A stretch of DNA of 36,105 nt, taken from Tannerella sp. Lineage in GTDB: Bacteria > Bacteroidota > Bacteroidia > Bacteroidales > Tannerellaceae. Both the position numbers and the translations under genes were made by a program. The notes under the pieces were generated by a model. The model searched no databases and was not told the origin of the DNA. It was given only the letters and a program-made list of their open reading frames with translations. Location: positions 1-36,105 of the forward strand of contig JAISXP010000059.1 of assembly GCA_031270465.1 (NCBI GenBank). Direction: 5' to 3'. Below, piece after piece: positions 1 through 8,230 of the stretch (position 1 is the first letter of the stretch; every line of letters begins with the position of its first letter).

Positions 1-2
1 AA

Positions 3-182
3 CTTTACATGAATATCTGTCCGTTTAAAAGGAAACCGTGGCAATTAGATGCGGGAAAAGATTATACGTTGCGTTACCGGATTGCAGTATATAGCGGTAA
101 AATGACTCCCGAACGTGCAGAACGCTACTGGCAGGATTTCGCCAATCCGCCTGCCGTATCCGTTAAGAAAATAACTCCGTAA
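3..182 (+). CDS. C-terminal end of a DUF6807 (PmoA-like) family protein, 5' end outside the window
   Basis: Only the last 59 codons are present; the frame is open from the left edge to TAA at 180-182. The fragment contains LRYRIAVYSG followed by a helix with MTPERAERYWQDF and a short Pro-rich tail. This resembles the end of DUF6807 proteins (often labelled PmoA), which in Bacteroidota sit in glycan or sugar-acid clusters and whose function is not established. It ends 12 bases before the MFS transporter gene, so the two are probably cotranscribed. The family call rests on a short stretch; the coding call is firmer than the family. Confidence 0.6.
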   Translation, partial: LYMNICPFKRKPWQLDAGKDYTLRYRIAVYSGKMTPERAERYWQDFANPPAVSVKKITP

Positions 183-194
183 AATAAAAACAGT

Positions 195-1457
195 ATGTCG
201 GAACAGAAAAAGACACGCATCCGGTGGTTCATCCTTTCGCTTTTGTTCGTAGCCACCACACTGCTGTACATCGACCGCGCCGCGCTGGGCATCATGGCGC
301 CTTACCTGCAGGAACAAATCGGCTGGACGGAACGTCAGTACGGATACATCACTTCGTCGTTCATGATTGGTTACGCGATTTGTTTTCTCCTGATGGGGCA
401 TTTCATCGACCGTACAGGCACGCGGAAGGGATACGCCATTTCCGTCGGACTGTGGAGCGTGGCGCAGTTGGCACATTCGCTGGTTTCCTCGTGGGTGGGA
501 TTTGCCGTTAGCCGGTTTGGGCTGTCGATCGGGCAGTCGGGAAATTTTCCGGTATCCATCAAGGCCGTTGCCGAATGGTTTCCCAAAAAAGAACGCGCCC
601 TGGCCGTCGGCCTCTTCAACGGCGGAGCCAATGTCGGCACGATGGTGGCGCCGCTGGTCATACCGGTGGTGGTGCTGCTTTTCGATTCGTGGCGCGCCGC
701 TTTCGTGTGGACGTTTCCCCTTTCGCTTGTCTGGATAGTCTGCTGGCTGAAGTTTTATTCCGGACCCGGGCGAAACAGGCGCGTCAACCGCGCCGAACTG
801 GACTACATCCTGAGCGACGCCGAGGAAGCCACCACCGAAAAGGTATCTTACGGAAAACTGCTGGGCGTCCGCGCAACCTGGGCCATCCTGGCTGGAAAAT
901 TCATTGCCGACCCCGTCTGGTGGTTTTATCTGTTCTGGGGAGCAAAATATCTTCATACCCGATTCGGACTGAACCTGTCGGAAATCGGATTGCCGTTCTT
1001 TGCCATTTATTCGGTATCGTGGGGAGGAGGCATTATGCTGGGCTGGCTGTCGTCACGTCTGTTGAAAACCGGCAGCCTGAACCGCGGACGCAAGTTCAGC
1101 ATGTTGGCCTGTGCCGTTTGCGCCCTGCCGGTCATGCTGGTTCCGCATACCGGCAATCTATGGGCGGCGGTAGCGCTGATTGCGCTTGCTGCCGGCGGAC
1201 ACTGCGGCTGGTCGGCCAATATTTTCAGCCTGATGAGCGACGTTTTCCCAAAAAAAGTGACGGCATCCATCTCCGGGCTGGGCGGTTTTGCCGGCGCCAT
1301 GGGAGGATTCATCGCACCGATACTGATTGGCGCTTCGCTGGAAGGCTCCGGTGTGGACGGATATGCCATCCCTTTTACCGTAGCGGCGTTCGCCTATTTT
1401 TTTGCACTGGGCGTCATTCACTGGCTGGTACCGCATATCCGTCCGATTAAAATGTAA
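195..1457 (+). CDS. MFS transporter, anion:cation symporter type (hexuronate-transporter-like)
   Basis: This 420-residue protein has about twelve hydrophobic segments, as usual for the major facilitator superfamily. Helix 1 carries YIDRAALGIMAPYLQ and the loop between helices 2 and 3 carries GHFIDRTGTRKGY, a form of MFS motif A. The motif SIGQSGNFPVSIKAVAEWFP before helix 5 and the FNGGANVGTMVAP stretch are typical of the ACS family that includes ExuT and related sugar-acid permeases. It probably imports an organic anion such as a uronate by proton symport at the inner membrane. It lies between a DUF6807 gene and a UroD-like/oxidoreductase pair, a common arrangement in Bacteroidota sugar-acid clusters. 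The substrate is inferred only. Confidence 0.85.
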   Translation: MSEQKKTRIRWFILSLLFVATTLLYIDRAALGIMAPYLQEQIGWTERQYGYITSSFMIGYAICFLLMGHFIDRTGTRKGYAISVGLWSVAQLAHSLVSSWVGFAVSRFGLSIGQSGNFPVSIKAVAEWFPKKERALAVGLFNGGANVGTMVAPLVIPVVVLLFDSWRAAFVWTFPLSLVWIVCWLKFYSGPGRNRRVNRAELDYILSDAEEATTEKVSYGKLLGVRATWAILAGKFIADPVWWFYLFWGAKYLHTRFGLNLSEIGLPFFAIYSVSWGGGIMLGWLSSRLLKTGSLNRGRKFSMLACAVCALPVMLVPHTGNLWAAVALIALAAGGHCGWSANIFSLMSDVFPKKVTASISGLGGFAGAMGGFIAPILIGASLEGSGVDGYAIPFTVAAFAYFFALGVIHWLVPHIRPIKM

Positions 1458-1498
1458 ACTATTTACCGTATCAAATTATCACCATAAAATAAAAAGAC

Positions 1499-2662
1499 AT
1501 GACTGGAAAAGAACGAATACAAACGACGTTGAACCATCAGGAACCCGACCGGATTCCCTACGACCTGTCGGGAACAAACGTCACCGCCATCACGAAAAAC
1601 GCCTATCGGCGGGCGATGGAATTTAGAGAGCTGTCCACGGAATACAATCCCGAAATCATAGACCCCATTCAGCAAATCATCACTCCTTCGGAGGAAAACC
1701 TGCTGAAACTGAAATCGGACACACGGAGAATCGGCGCCGCCCGTATCTTTCAATATGAAAAGAACAGGATCATCGAAGGCGACGTCATCAGCGTGTACGA
1801 CTTCTACGGATGCAAGTGGACGTACAATCCCGAACAGGACATATATTTCAACTTGGCAAGCTCACCCCTGGCCGGGTACGACGACATCCTGCACCATCTG
1901 GACAGGTTGCCGCGTCCCGACTGGGAAAGCTACATCGCCGACCTCGAAGACTGCCTGAACCGGCAGATACGGATGGCAGGCGATTTCTGCTGCATCGCCG
2001 ACCGCAATACGGCCGGTTTTACGGAAAATTCGCAGCGTATCCGCGGATACGAAAGCTGGTTTATGGACACCGTGCTTGATTCGAAAGGTGTGGAAGCCTT
2101 GTTGGAAATCGTTCTGGAAGACAAGATAAAATATTGGGACGCCGTCATCGACTGGGCAATAAAAACAGGTAACGCCGACAAAATACAGATAGTCTCCGAA
2201 GGCGACGACCTCGGCGCGCAGGATTCTACCATACTTGCGCCCGACATGTTGCGGGCGACGGTCATTCCGCGCATGAAACGCCTGTTTACCCATGTCAGAC
2301 AACGCCTGCCGCATGTAAGAATCTTTCTGCACAGCTGCGGCTCCATCCGTCCCCTCATTCCCGACCTGATCGACGCGGGAGTGGACATCCTGAATCCGGT
2401 GCAGTTCACGGCCAAAGACATGGAACTGGAAGGACTGAAGAAGGATTTCGGGAAAGACCTCACGTTCTGGGGAGGCGGCGTCGATACACAGTCGACGCTG
2501 AACAGGGGTACACCTGCACAGGTACGCGACGAGGTGAAACGCATCATCGACCTGATGGCGCCCGGTGGAGGCTTTGTATTTGCGCCGGTGCACAACGTGC
2601 AGGAAGACGTCCCGCCTGCAAACTTTTGGGCCATGTGGGATGCCCTGAATGAATATTGCTAA
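1499..2662 (+). CDS. Uroporphyrinogen decarboxylase family protein (MtaA/UroD-like), not a haem enzyme
   Basis: The 387-residue protein starts with TGKERIQTTLNHQEPDRIPYD, the usual opening of UroD/MtaA-like proteins. HSCG (in IFLHSCGSI) corresponds to the zinc-binding His-x-Cys of methylcobamide:CoM methyltransferases, followed by LIDAGVDILNPVQ. The C-terminus has FAPVHNVQEDVPPANF, common in this subfamily. No methanogenic or cobalamin context is visible; the neighbours are sugar-related. It is therefore unlikely to be HemE and may be a methyltransferase or demethylase acting on a methylated sugar or cofactor, but this is inference. The stop overlaps the start of an alternative upstream reading of the next gene, and the two are surely one operon. 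Confidence 0.8.
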   Translation: MTGKERIQTTLNHQEPDRIPYDLSGTNVTAITKNAYRRAMEFRELSTEYNPEIIDPIQQIITPSEENLLKLKSDTRRIGAARIFQYEKNRIIEGDVISVYDFYGCKWTYNPEQDIYFNLASSPLAGYDDILHHLDRLPRPDWESYIADLEDCLNRQIRMAGDFCCIADRNTAGFTENSQRIRGYESWFMDTVLDSKGVEALLEIVLEDKIKYWDAVIDWAIKTGNADKIQIVSEGDDLGAQDSTILAPDMLRATVIPRMKRLFTHVRQRLPHVRIFLHSCGSIRPLIPDLIDAGVDILNPVQFTAKDMELEGLKKDFGKDLTFWGGGVDTQSTLNRGTPAQVRDEVKRIIDLMAPGGGFVFAPVHNVQEDVPPANFWAMWDALNEYC

Positions 2663-2678
2663 TTTAATACATATCATC

Positions 2679-3998
2679 ATGAATCAGAGAAGAAGTTTTT
2701 TAAAGAAAAGTGCCATGCTGGCGGCAGGAAGTTTTCTGGCGCCGGCGATTGTCCCGGCATCGGTATTCGGGAAGAATGCGCCAAGCAACCGTATCACGGT
2801 AGCCTGCATCGGGCTGGGACGGCAAATGGTCAACCCGAACATTCCGCAGTTGCTCAAGTCGCCACACGCGCAGATCGTAGCAGTATGCGACGTGGACAGT
2901 TGGCGACTGGAGAAAGCCCGCGCACAGGTGGACGAGTATTACGGAAAAGAGCGGGGCGCCACATATCAGGCGTGCCGGACATATTCCGATTACCGGGAAA
3001 TATTGCAGGACAAAAGCGTCGACGCTGTGATGCTGTCGCTGCCCGACCACTGGCATGTGCCGATGGCCGTCGAAGCGATACGCGCCGGAAAACACGTATC
3101 GCTCGAAAAACCCGTGTCCACCTGCATCGGTCACGGACGCCGCCTGGTGGAAGCCATCCGGAAATCCAAAGTGATTACCCGCAACGACAGCGAGTTTCGC
3201 ACCCTGCCCGATATATGGAAAGCCGTCGAAGCAGTTCGCAACGGCCGTATCGGAAAGGTGCAACGGATTTATGTGGCCGTGCCGCCCGAACTGAACGGCG
3301 ACCCGCTGCCCCCACAACCCACCATGCCCGTGCCGCCCGAACTGAATTATGATTTCTGGCTGGGACCCGCCTGGGAAGCGCCCTATACCGAAAAGCGCGT
3401 CCATGCCGTCAAAGGTTACGGACGTCCGGGCTGGATGCGCGTAAGCGACTACTGCAACGGGATGATTTCGAACTGGGGAGCGCACCTGGTCGGCATCGTG
3501 CAGTGGGGTAACAACACGGAATACACCGGACCCGTCGAAATCGAAGGAACGGGCGACTTCGACCGGGGACTGTGGAATACCATGAACCGTTTCGACATAC
3601 GCTACCGGTTTGCCGACGGTGTAGAGGTGTTCTACAAAATCGAACGTCCGTATGTGCGTTTTGAAGGAACCGGCGGATGGGTGGAGATAGAATATCCCGA
3701 CAAACTGTCGGCCTCGTCGCCGGACATCCTGAACACGCCGCTGGGAGCAAACGAAAAATCCTTCCGCGTGGACTTGAGCGACAAGGATGATTTCCTTATG
3801 GCCATCAAGGAAAACCGCCCCTCGCTCGAACCGCTGGAAACGGCACACCGAACCATCTCGATTTGCCAACTGGGTCTGATTGCCGTGAAAATCGGCGCCA
3901 AACTGCAATGGGATCCCGAAAAAGAAGATTTTATCGGCGACAATGCGGCTTCGGCAATGCTGGATATTCCGGTAAGGGAAAAATATTTCAGGTGGTGA
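2679..3998 (+). CDS. Tat-exported Gfo/Idh/MocA family oxidoreductase
   Basis: The chosen ATG gives MNQRRSFLKKSAML, a twin-arginine signal (RRSFLKK) followed by a hydrophobic stretch and an Ala-rich cleavage region. An in-frame ATG 30 bases upstream overlaps the previous gene's end and would only add ten residues before the signal. The mature part begins with a Rossmann fold (TVACIGLGRQ, then IVAVCDVDSWR), followed by LPDHWHVPMAVEAIRAGKHVSLEKP, the EKP motif of the family. The length of 439 residues is typical. It probably acts in the periplasm on a sugar or glycoside with a tightly held nicotinamide cofactor, exported folded. Substrate unknown; the neighbouring transporter suggests uptake of the product. 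Confidence 0.88.
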   Translation: MNQRRSFLKKSAMLAAGSFLAPAIVPASVFGKNAPSNRITVACIGLGRQMVNPNIPQLLKSPHAQIVAVCDVDSWRLEKARAQVDEYYGKERGATYQACRTYSDYREILQDKSVDAVMLSLPDHWHVPMAVEAIRAGKHVSLEKPVSTCIGHGRRLVEAIRKSKVITRNDSEFRTLPDIWKAVEAVRNGRIGKVQRIYVAVPPELNGDPLPPQPTMPVPPELNYDFWLGPAWEAPYTEKRVHAVKGYGRPGWMRVSDYCNGMISNWGAHLVGIVQWGNNTEYTGPVEIEGTGDFDRGLWNTMNRFDIRYRFADGVEVFYKIERPYVRFEGTGGWVEIEYPDKLSASSPDILNTPLGANEKSFRVDLSDKDDFLMAIKENRPSLEPLETAHRTISICQLGLIAVKIGAKLQWDPEKEDFIGDNAASAMLDIPVREKYFRW

Positions 3999-4024
3999 CG
4001 ATAAACCGTTAGAGACTGGTGGAC

Positions 4025-4360
4025 ATGACACAGTTTGACGCTTCGCGTGAACTGACTTTTCCGGTATCGGGCTTCCCCGCCGTTACCCGCATGGTGGAAG
4101 CGGGCGAAAGTATTCAGGAAATATACACGCCCGCGCTGCCTGCCGGAAAAAACTCAAAAAGCCGATTTCACGATACGGCATGGAAATGAAACGCTGTACC
4201 GGTGTGCGACATAATCCGTTCACCCTCGCCGCTGCACAAATATGCCGACGATGAGGATTTGCTCATCAGCGCCGGCAACTCGCACTGGATGTTCAATTCG
4301 TCACCCTGCCTGCCGTTCAGCATGATGCAGATTGCGCCCGACAATCAGGATGAAATATGA
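4025..4360 (+). pseudogene. Decayed fragment resembling a GH92-type glycosidase
   Basis: One frame from ATG 4025 encodes about 54 residues, hits TGA at 4187-4189, then continues in the same frame for about 55 residues to TGA at 4358-4360. The second part contains HWMFNSSPCLPFSMMQIAPD, which resembles the N-terminal block of GH92 alpha-mannosidase-like enzymes. Adding one G at about 4360 would read IWKGG, as expected for that block, so a single-base deletion probably lies here. No further similarity was seen in 4361-4499, so most of the gene is missing. It follows the Gfo/Idh/MocA gene directly and may have been the last gene of that operon. The family call is by eye from a short block. Confidence 0.45.
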
Positions 4361-4499
4361 AAGGCGGATTGACTTGTCCTGAAAAAACTTTACGGATTCG
4401 CTTTACTCTTACCGTTTTCGGCTCGTAAGTATAAATGTTCAGACGTGCCAATGTAGCATATTGTCCGGACGTGGTTTTCTGGAATCATGATACAGACCG

Positions 4500-5012
4500 C
4501 TATTCACTGTAACCGGCCGTTTTTTCCAGTTTCTTCACCAGACGGTGTAAAAAATACAGGGGTATGAATCCCACTATCCCGAAAGAACAGTCTATCAGTC
4601 TCCAGTAAAACGGGATATGCCGGATTTCACCGCATATCAAGGCCAGGGGGATAACCCCCGCACAGGAAATCATTCCAAAATAAATAATCCATTTATTGCG
4701 GACCGGTTTCCGGTAAACACCCGCAAAAGCAACCGCAATGAGCAAATGGGCAAATGCCAGCCAGTCCGTGCCATAAGCCAGAAACGGATAGTCGGAATTT
4801 GTTTGAACGATACCTTCCCTGACTGTGGCAATCCATGCTTTTATACCGGAATAAGTTTCCGGAGGAACTTCCGGGGAGATGCCCAATACGGAAGACAGCA
4901 ACCGTATTTCCGTTTCAAGAGGAAATGTGGTGACTCCCCAGAATATGAGTGACAGCATGTAGAAAACAACCGTCACTCGAACTGTCAATAATAACTTGCG
5001 TTCTCTGTTCAT
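4500..5012 (-). CDS. Small multi-pass membrane protein of unknown function
   Basis: The 170-residue protein has four predicted membrane segments: near residues 8-28, around 83-100, 110-128 and 140-158. Conserved-looking polar motifs flank the helices: YGTDWLAFAHL, NKWIIYFGMISC and WRLIDCSFGIVGF. A soluble loop of about 50 residues, rich in Glu and Pro, lies between helices 1 and 2. I recall similar conserved hypothetical membrane proteins in Bacteroidota but no named function. It reads opposite to the sugar cluster on its left and in the same direction as the exporter gene on its right, separated by 125 bases. No clear promoter was found in front of it. Confidence 0.75.
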   Translation of the reverse strand: MNRERKLLLTVRVTVVFYMLSLIFWGVTTFPLETEIRLLSSVLGISPEVPPETYSGIKAWIATVREGIVQTNSDYPFLAYGTDWLAFAHLLIAVAFAGVYRKPVRNKWIIYFGMISCAGVIPLALICGEIRHIPFYWRLIDCSFGIVGFIPLYFLHRLVKKLEKTAGYSE

Positions 5013-5137
5013 CTTTCTTTTCGATTTAAAGCGTCATGAACTTTCATTTCTCTGCTATCCTTATCCTTACTGTTCTCAACAGGTGTGCTTTTATGCAGTC
5101 CGGACGTTTTACGCTGTTTTCAGCCCTGTCTTCATTC

Positions 5138-6514
5138 TCAATTTTCGCATTTTCTCCCCGCATCCTTTACACGGAAAGCAGAGGTATACGCCCCTGCGAT
5201 GCAAAGAATTGCGCATACAATAAACGTCGTACGGAAACTTTTCATCAGCAGCGGATACAGTTCGGGCACAATCAGCCGGTTACCCAGATGCAGCGATGTC
5301 GCCATCATGGCAATTCCCATGCTGAACGACTGTCCGACCTGCCGCACCGTTCCCATTGTGGCCGATGCCTGCCCGTAGAATCTCTTCTCGACCGAGCCCA
5401 TGATAATCGTTGCATTGGGCGACGAAAACAGTCCGAACCCCACACCCAGCAGCGCAAGCAGGACGACAACGACCATCATCGGCGTATCGCCGGCGATGAA
5501 AACAAGCCCGCACAGTCCGCACACAATCACGCACATCCCTGCGGTAGCGAGAGCGGCCGGATTCAGTCTGTCGGACAGCCTGCCGGCGTAAAGTGAAACC
5601 AGACATTGCACGCCTGCCTGCACAATCAGCACCATCCCTGCATCCTGCGCATTGAAGCCGCGGACATATTGCAGATACAGGCTCATGATGTATGTTACCG
5701 CATACGTGCAGGCATAGTTAATTAGCGACGAAAGGTTAGACAGTCCGAAGACTCTGTTTCCCGAAAAGATGCGGACGTCGAACACCGGCTGCCTGTCTTT
5801 CAATTCATAACACACGAAAAGGACAAAAGCCGCCATTCCCAGCCCGATGCTGACAAACGAAATCGCTTGCGGCAGCCTGGAGAACCCGAAAATCAGACCG
5901 AACAGACCTGCCGCGTAGATAACCGACCCCGCATAGTCGAACTTTTCGCCCTTCGACTCCGTCCATTCACCTTTAAGCGCGAGCAGCGAACCGGCGACAA
6001 CAAAAAATCCAAATATTCCGGTCAGAAAAAAAAGGCTTTTCCATCCCCAGTAATGCGTCAGCAGGCCGCCGATGCAGGGTCCCGAGGCCAGCGCCGAATA
6101 GACGACGGCCGTATTGATTCCGATGACTTTACCCCGTTCCTGCGGAGGGAAGACAGCTGTAAGGATGGCCATATTCGTCCCGAACATCATGGCACAGCCC
6201 AGTCCCGAAAGTCCGCGGAACACAATCAGTACGCTTCCCGACGGCGCCAGTCCGCACAGAAAAGTGAATATGCTAAAAATCGCTATGCCGCAGATAAAGA
6301 CCCTTTTCCGTCCGATCAGATCGCCCAGACGCGCAAACGGCACCTGAAAAATAGCCGTCGTAATCAAGTAGGCCGTCGCTATCCAGCCGAGCGATACGGC
6401 TTTCATCGAAAAAGCCTCGCCTATCTGCGGCAGAGACAGATTGATGGACGAACCCATGAAGGGCACCAGAAAGGAGACAAGACAAATGAACGCAAGCGTC
6501 GTTTTTTTTCGCAT
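5138..6514 (-). CDS. MFS drug-type exporter, DHA2 (EmrB/QacA-like) family
   Basis: The protein begins MRKKTTLAFICLVSFLVPF and is 458 residues long with about fourteen hydrophobic segments, the number expected for the DHA2 family. ARLGDLIGRKRVFICG is MFS motif A, and GPCIGGLLTHYWGWKSLFFL near helix 5 matches motif C of drug:H+ antiporters. AGRLSDRLNP is a second motif-A copy in the C-terminal half. An in-frame ATG at 6544 would add ten residues and lies 8 bases after the stop of the Crp/Fnr gene; the shorter start is preferred because it opens directly into helix 1. It is very likely cotranscribed with that regulator. It probably exports a toxic small molecule; which one is unknown. Confidence 0.87.
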   Translation of the reverse strand: MRKKTTLAFICLVSFLVPFMGSSINLSLPQIGEAFSMKAVSLGWIATAYLITTAIFQVPFARLGDLIGRKRVFICGIAIFSIFTFLCGLAPSGSVLIVFRGLSGLGCAMMFGTNMAILTAVFPPQERGKVIGINTAVVYSALASGPCIGGLLTHYWGWKSLFFLTGIFGFFVVAGSLLALKGEWTESKGEKFDYAGSVIYAAGLFGLIFGFSRLPQAISFVSIGLGMAAFVLFVCYELKDRQPVFDVRIFSGNRVFGLSNLSSLINYACTYAVTYIMSLYLQYVRGFNAQDAGMVLIVQAGVQCLVSLYAGRLSDRLNPAALATAGMCVIVCGLCGLVFIAGDTPMMVVVVLLALLGVGFGLFSSPNATIIMGSVEKRFYGQASATMGTVRQVGQSFSMGIAMMATSLHLGNRLIVPELYPLLMKSFRTTFIVCAILCIAGAYTSAFRVKDAGRKCEN

Positions 6515-6552
6515 GGATACTGTCGATTCAAAAATTTTCGGCAAGAGATTGA

Positions 6553-7254
6553 CTAACCCAGACGGCTGATTTTCCGCAATCGCTCTTCGTCAATGATTTT
6601 CACCTTCCGCCCGTCGAGGGCAATGATGCGTTCCGAGACGAAATTGGACAGTGTACGGATGGCGTTCGACGTCGTCATGTTCGACAGGTTGGCCAGGTCT
6701 TCGCGCGAGAGATAGATGCTGATGGTTGCACCGTCCGTCTCAAGGCCATAGCAGTCCACCAAAAACAAAAGCGATTCGGCCAGACGCCCGCGAATATGCT
6801 TTTGCGTCAGATTGACGGTGCGTTCGTCGGCAATACCCAAATCAATGGACAACTGGTGGATGAAGAACATCGCCAGTTTCAGATTGGCACGAATCAGACT
6901 GTCGACCACCGTCATCGGGATGATGCACACCGTCGACATTTCAAAGGCATACGCATCCGTCAGATATTTTTCCCCCGCGAAGTATGCACGGTAGGCAAAA
7001 TACTGAATCGGCTTTATCATGCGGATGATCTGACTGCGTCCACCCACTCCCTGTTTGGAAATTTTCACCTTGCCCTTGAGCAGGCACATCATATCTTGCG
7101 GCTCATCTCCTTCGCTGTAGATTTTTTCACTCCTTTTGAAATGCCGAATGATTGAATTAGCCCTCAGAATCTCACGCTCATGCTCCGTCAGAACGCGCCA
7201 AACCTCTGACAAACTGGATGATATATCTATTTCTTTCCTTTCCTGTTTTACCAC
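6553..7254 (-). CDS. Crp/Fnr-family transcriptional regulator
   Basis: The 233-residue protein has a cyclic-nucleotide-binding-like beta-roll at roughly residues 20-140 (IYSEGDEPQDMMCLLKGKVKI is the typical core), a long dimerisation helix, and a C-terminal winged helix-turn-helix with LSREDLANLSNMTTSNAIRTL. No Cys cluster for an FeS centre is present, so it is not an Fnr-type oxygen sensor. The start is GTG: an in-frame TAA lies just upstream at 7261-7263 and the first internal ATG is at residue 55, inside the beta-roll. A consensus promoter lies just upstream. The gene precedes an exporter gene with almost no gap, suggesting it controls that exporter and itself. The ligand is unknown. Confidence 0.88.
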   Translation of the reverse strand: MVKQERKEIDISSSLSEVWRVLTEHEREILRANSIIRHFKRSEKIYSEGDEPQDMMCLLKGKVKISKQGVGGRSQIIRMIKPIQYFAYRAYFAGEKYLTDAYAFEMSTVCIIPMTVVDSLIRANLKLAMFFIHQLSIDLGIADERTVNLTQKHIRGRLAESLLFLVDCYGLETDGATISIYLSREDLANLSNMTTSNAIRTLSNFVSERIIALDGRKVKIIDEERLRKISRLG

Positions 7255-7284
7255 AACCTGTTATACAACATAATTTATGAAGCA

Positions 7285-7316
7285 CAAATTTACAACATGT
7301 TTTTCGATGCGACAAA
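7285..7316 (-). promoter_or_regulatory. Bacteroidota-type promoter for the Crp/Fnr-exporter operon
   Basis: On the minus strand, TTTG (7316-7313), 20 bases, then TAAATTTG (7292-7285) match the Bacteroidota -33/-7 consensus TTTG-N19-21-TAnnTTTG exactly. Transcription would begin near 7278, leaving a leader of about 25 bases before the GTG start. Confidence 0.65.
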
Positions 7317-7338
7317 CATTTTTACAAAAATTCTCGTT

Positions 7339-7357
7339 AAAAAAAAAGGGGTGACCC
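7339..7357 (-). terminator. Possible terminator after the DUF1460 gene
   Basis: Just after the stop of the DUF1460 gene, the minus strand reads GGGTCACCCC followed by nine T residues. The GC-rich part is a short palindrome with a stem of only about four pairs, so termination would be weak; the T-run in the right place is the main support. Confidence 0.4.
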
Positions 7358-7361
7358 GATT

Positions 7362-8228
7362 TTATTGCATGATCCGCACAATCATCACACCGGCGGAAGT
7401 CCTGGCGGCCGATGCAAAAACCTGCAACGGACGTTCGTCGATCATCACCTTCCTGCCCGTCGAAGAGGCGTGCACAAGTCTCAAAGCGCCGTCCTGCCGG
7501 TAGACGAATCCGACATGAGACACGTCCAGCCCCTCGATATTTGTCACGAAACAGACGATATCGCCGTTTTTAATCCCTTCGGCGCAGTCGTGAATACGCT
7601 CCGGCGGAATCATGGCATATCCCGTGCGCAACGATATTTCTTCTTCCTTTTCGCGCATCGTCCGTATCCTGCCGGGCTGCGATTTCAACTGGCGGTAACT
7701 GTCCGGATGCGTAGACATGTACGACAGTTTTAGCGACAGCGGCTCGCCTCCGAGCGATTGCGTCACGTCGCGGACGAAACCTTTGCGGCTGTTTTCGAAA
7801 ATCCAGTCCGAAAAGTAATGCAGCCTGTCCGTGTAGTCGTTTATCGTGCCGTTCCGGTATCGCAGTTTCTGCAGATAACGGCAAAATGATTCGAACGAGG
7901 GATTTGTTTCTTTCATGGCAAGCGCCACGGCGACAACCGTTTCTACAAAGGTAGTGCAGTCAAGTTCGCGCAGGTTCACAATCAGCCTCTCGGGTTCTTT
8001 TTCGAGCGTCGATGCCACATAAGGCCTGTCTGCGAAGCAATGGGCGGCTTCGATAATCAGGTCGCCTGTCGGAAGCGTCTTTTTATCCGCAAGGATTGCC
8101 GCACACCGGTTCCATATCTCGATATCCCCGTCCGTATAATCCGCGTATCCCGTCAGCGCCTGCCCCAGGCAGTTACCCGTCATCGACAGCGCTGTCAGAA
8201 TCAGTATTATTCGTAAATACATGTGCAT
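7362..8228 (-). CDS. DUF1460 family exported amidase-like protein (NlpC/P60 fold)
   Basis: The 288-residue protein starts with a signal peptide (MYLRIILILTALSMTGNCLGQ). The core has LRELDCTTFVETVVAVALA, whose Cys is the likely nucleophile, and VSHVGFVYR, whose His is the likely partner; both are characteristic of DUF1460, a cysteine peptidase/amidase-like family related to N-acetylmuramoyl-L-alanine amidases. It probably acts on cell-wall peptides in the periplasm. Three starts are possible: GTG at 8234 overlapping the uvrB stop, ATG at 8228 (chosen, 2 bases after that stop) and ATG at 8222. It is the last gene of the pspC-uvrB operon. No functional link between wall turnover and uvrB is evident; cotranscription may be incidental. 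Confidence 0.85.
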   Translation of the reverse strand: MHMYLRIILILTALSMTGNCLGQALTGYADYTDGDIEIWNRCAAILADKKTLPTGDLIIEAAHCFADRPYVASTLEKEPERLIVNLRELDCTTFVETVVAVALAMKETNPSFESFCRYLQKLRYRNGTINDYTDRLHYFSDWIFENSRKGFVRDVTQSLGGEPLSLKLSYMSTHPDSYRQLKSQPGRIRTMREKEEEISLRTGYAMIPPERIHDCAEGIKNGDIVCFVTNIEGLDVSHVGFVYRQDGALRLVHASSTGRKVMIDERPLQVFASAARTSAGVMIVRIMQ

Positions 8229-8230
8229 AA

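Noticed and set aside
1499-2662. hemE (haem biosynthesis uroporphyrinogen decarboxylase)
   Set aside because: The HSCG zinc motif, the C-terminal block and the sugar-cluster context fit the MtaA-like branch rather than HemE.
2700-4031. 443-codon open frame on the minus strand
   Set aside because: It is antisense to the Gfo/Idh/MocA gene and has no recognisable motif.
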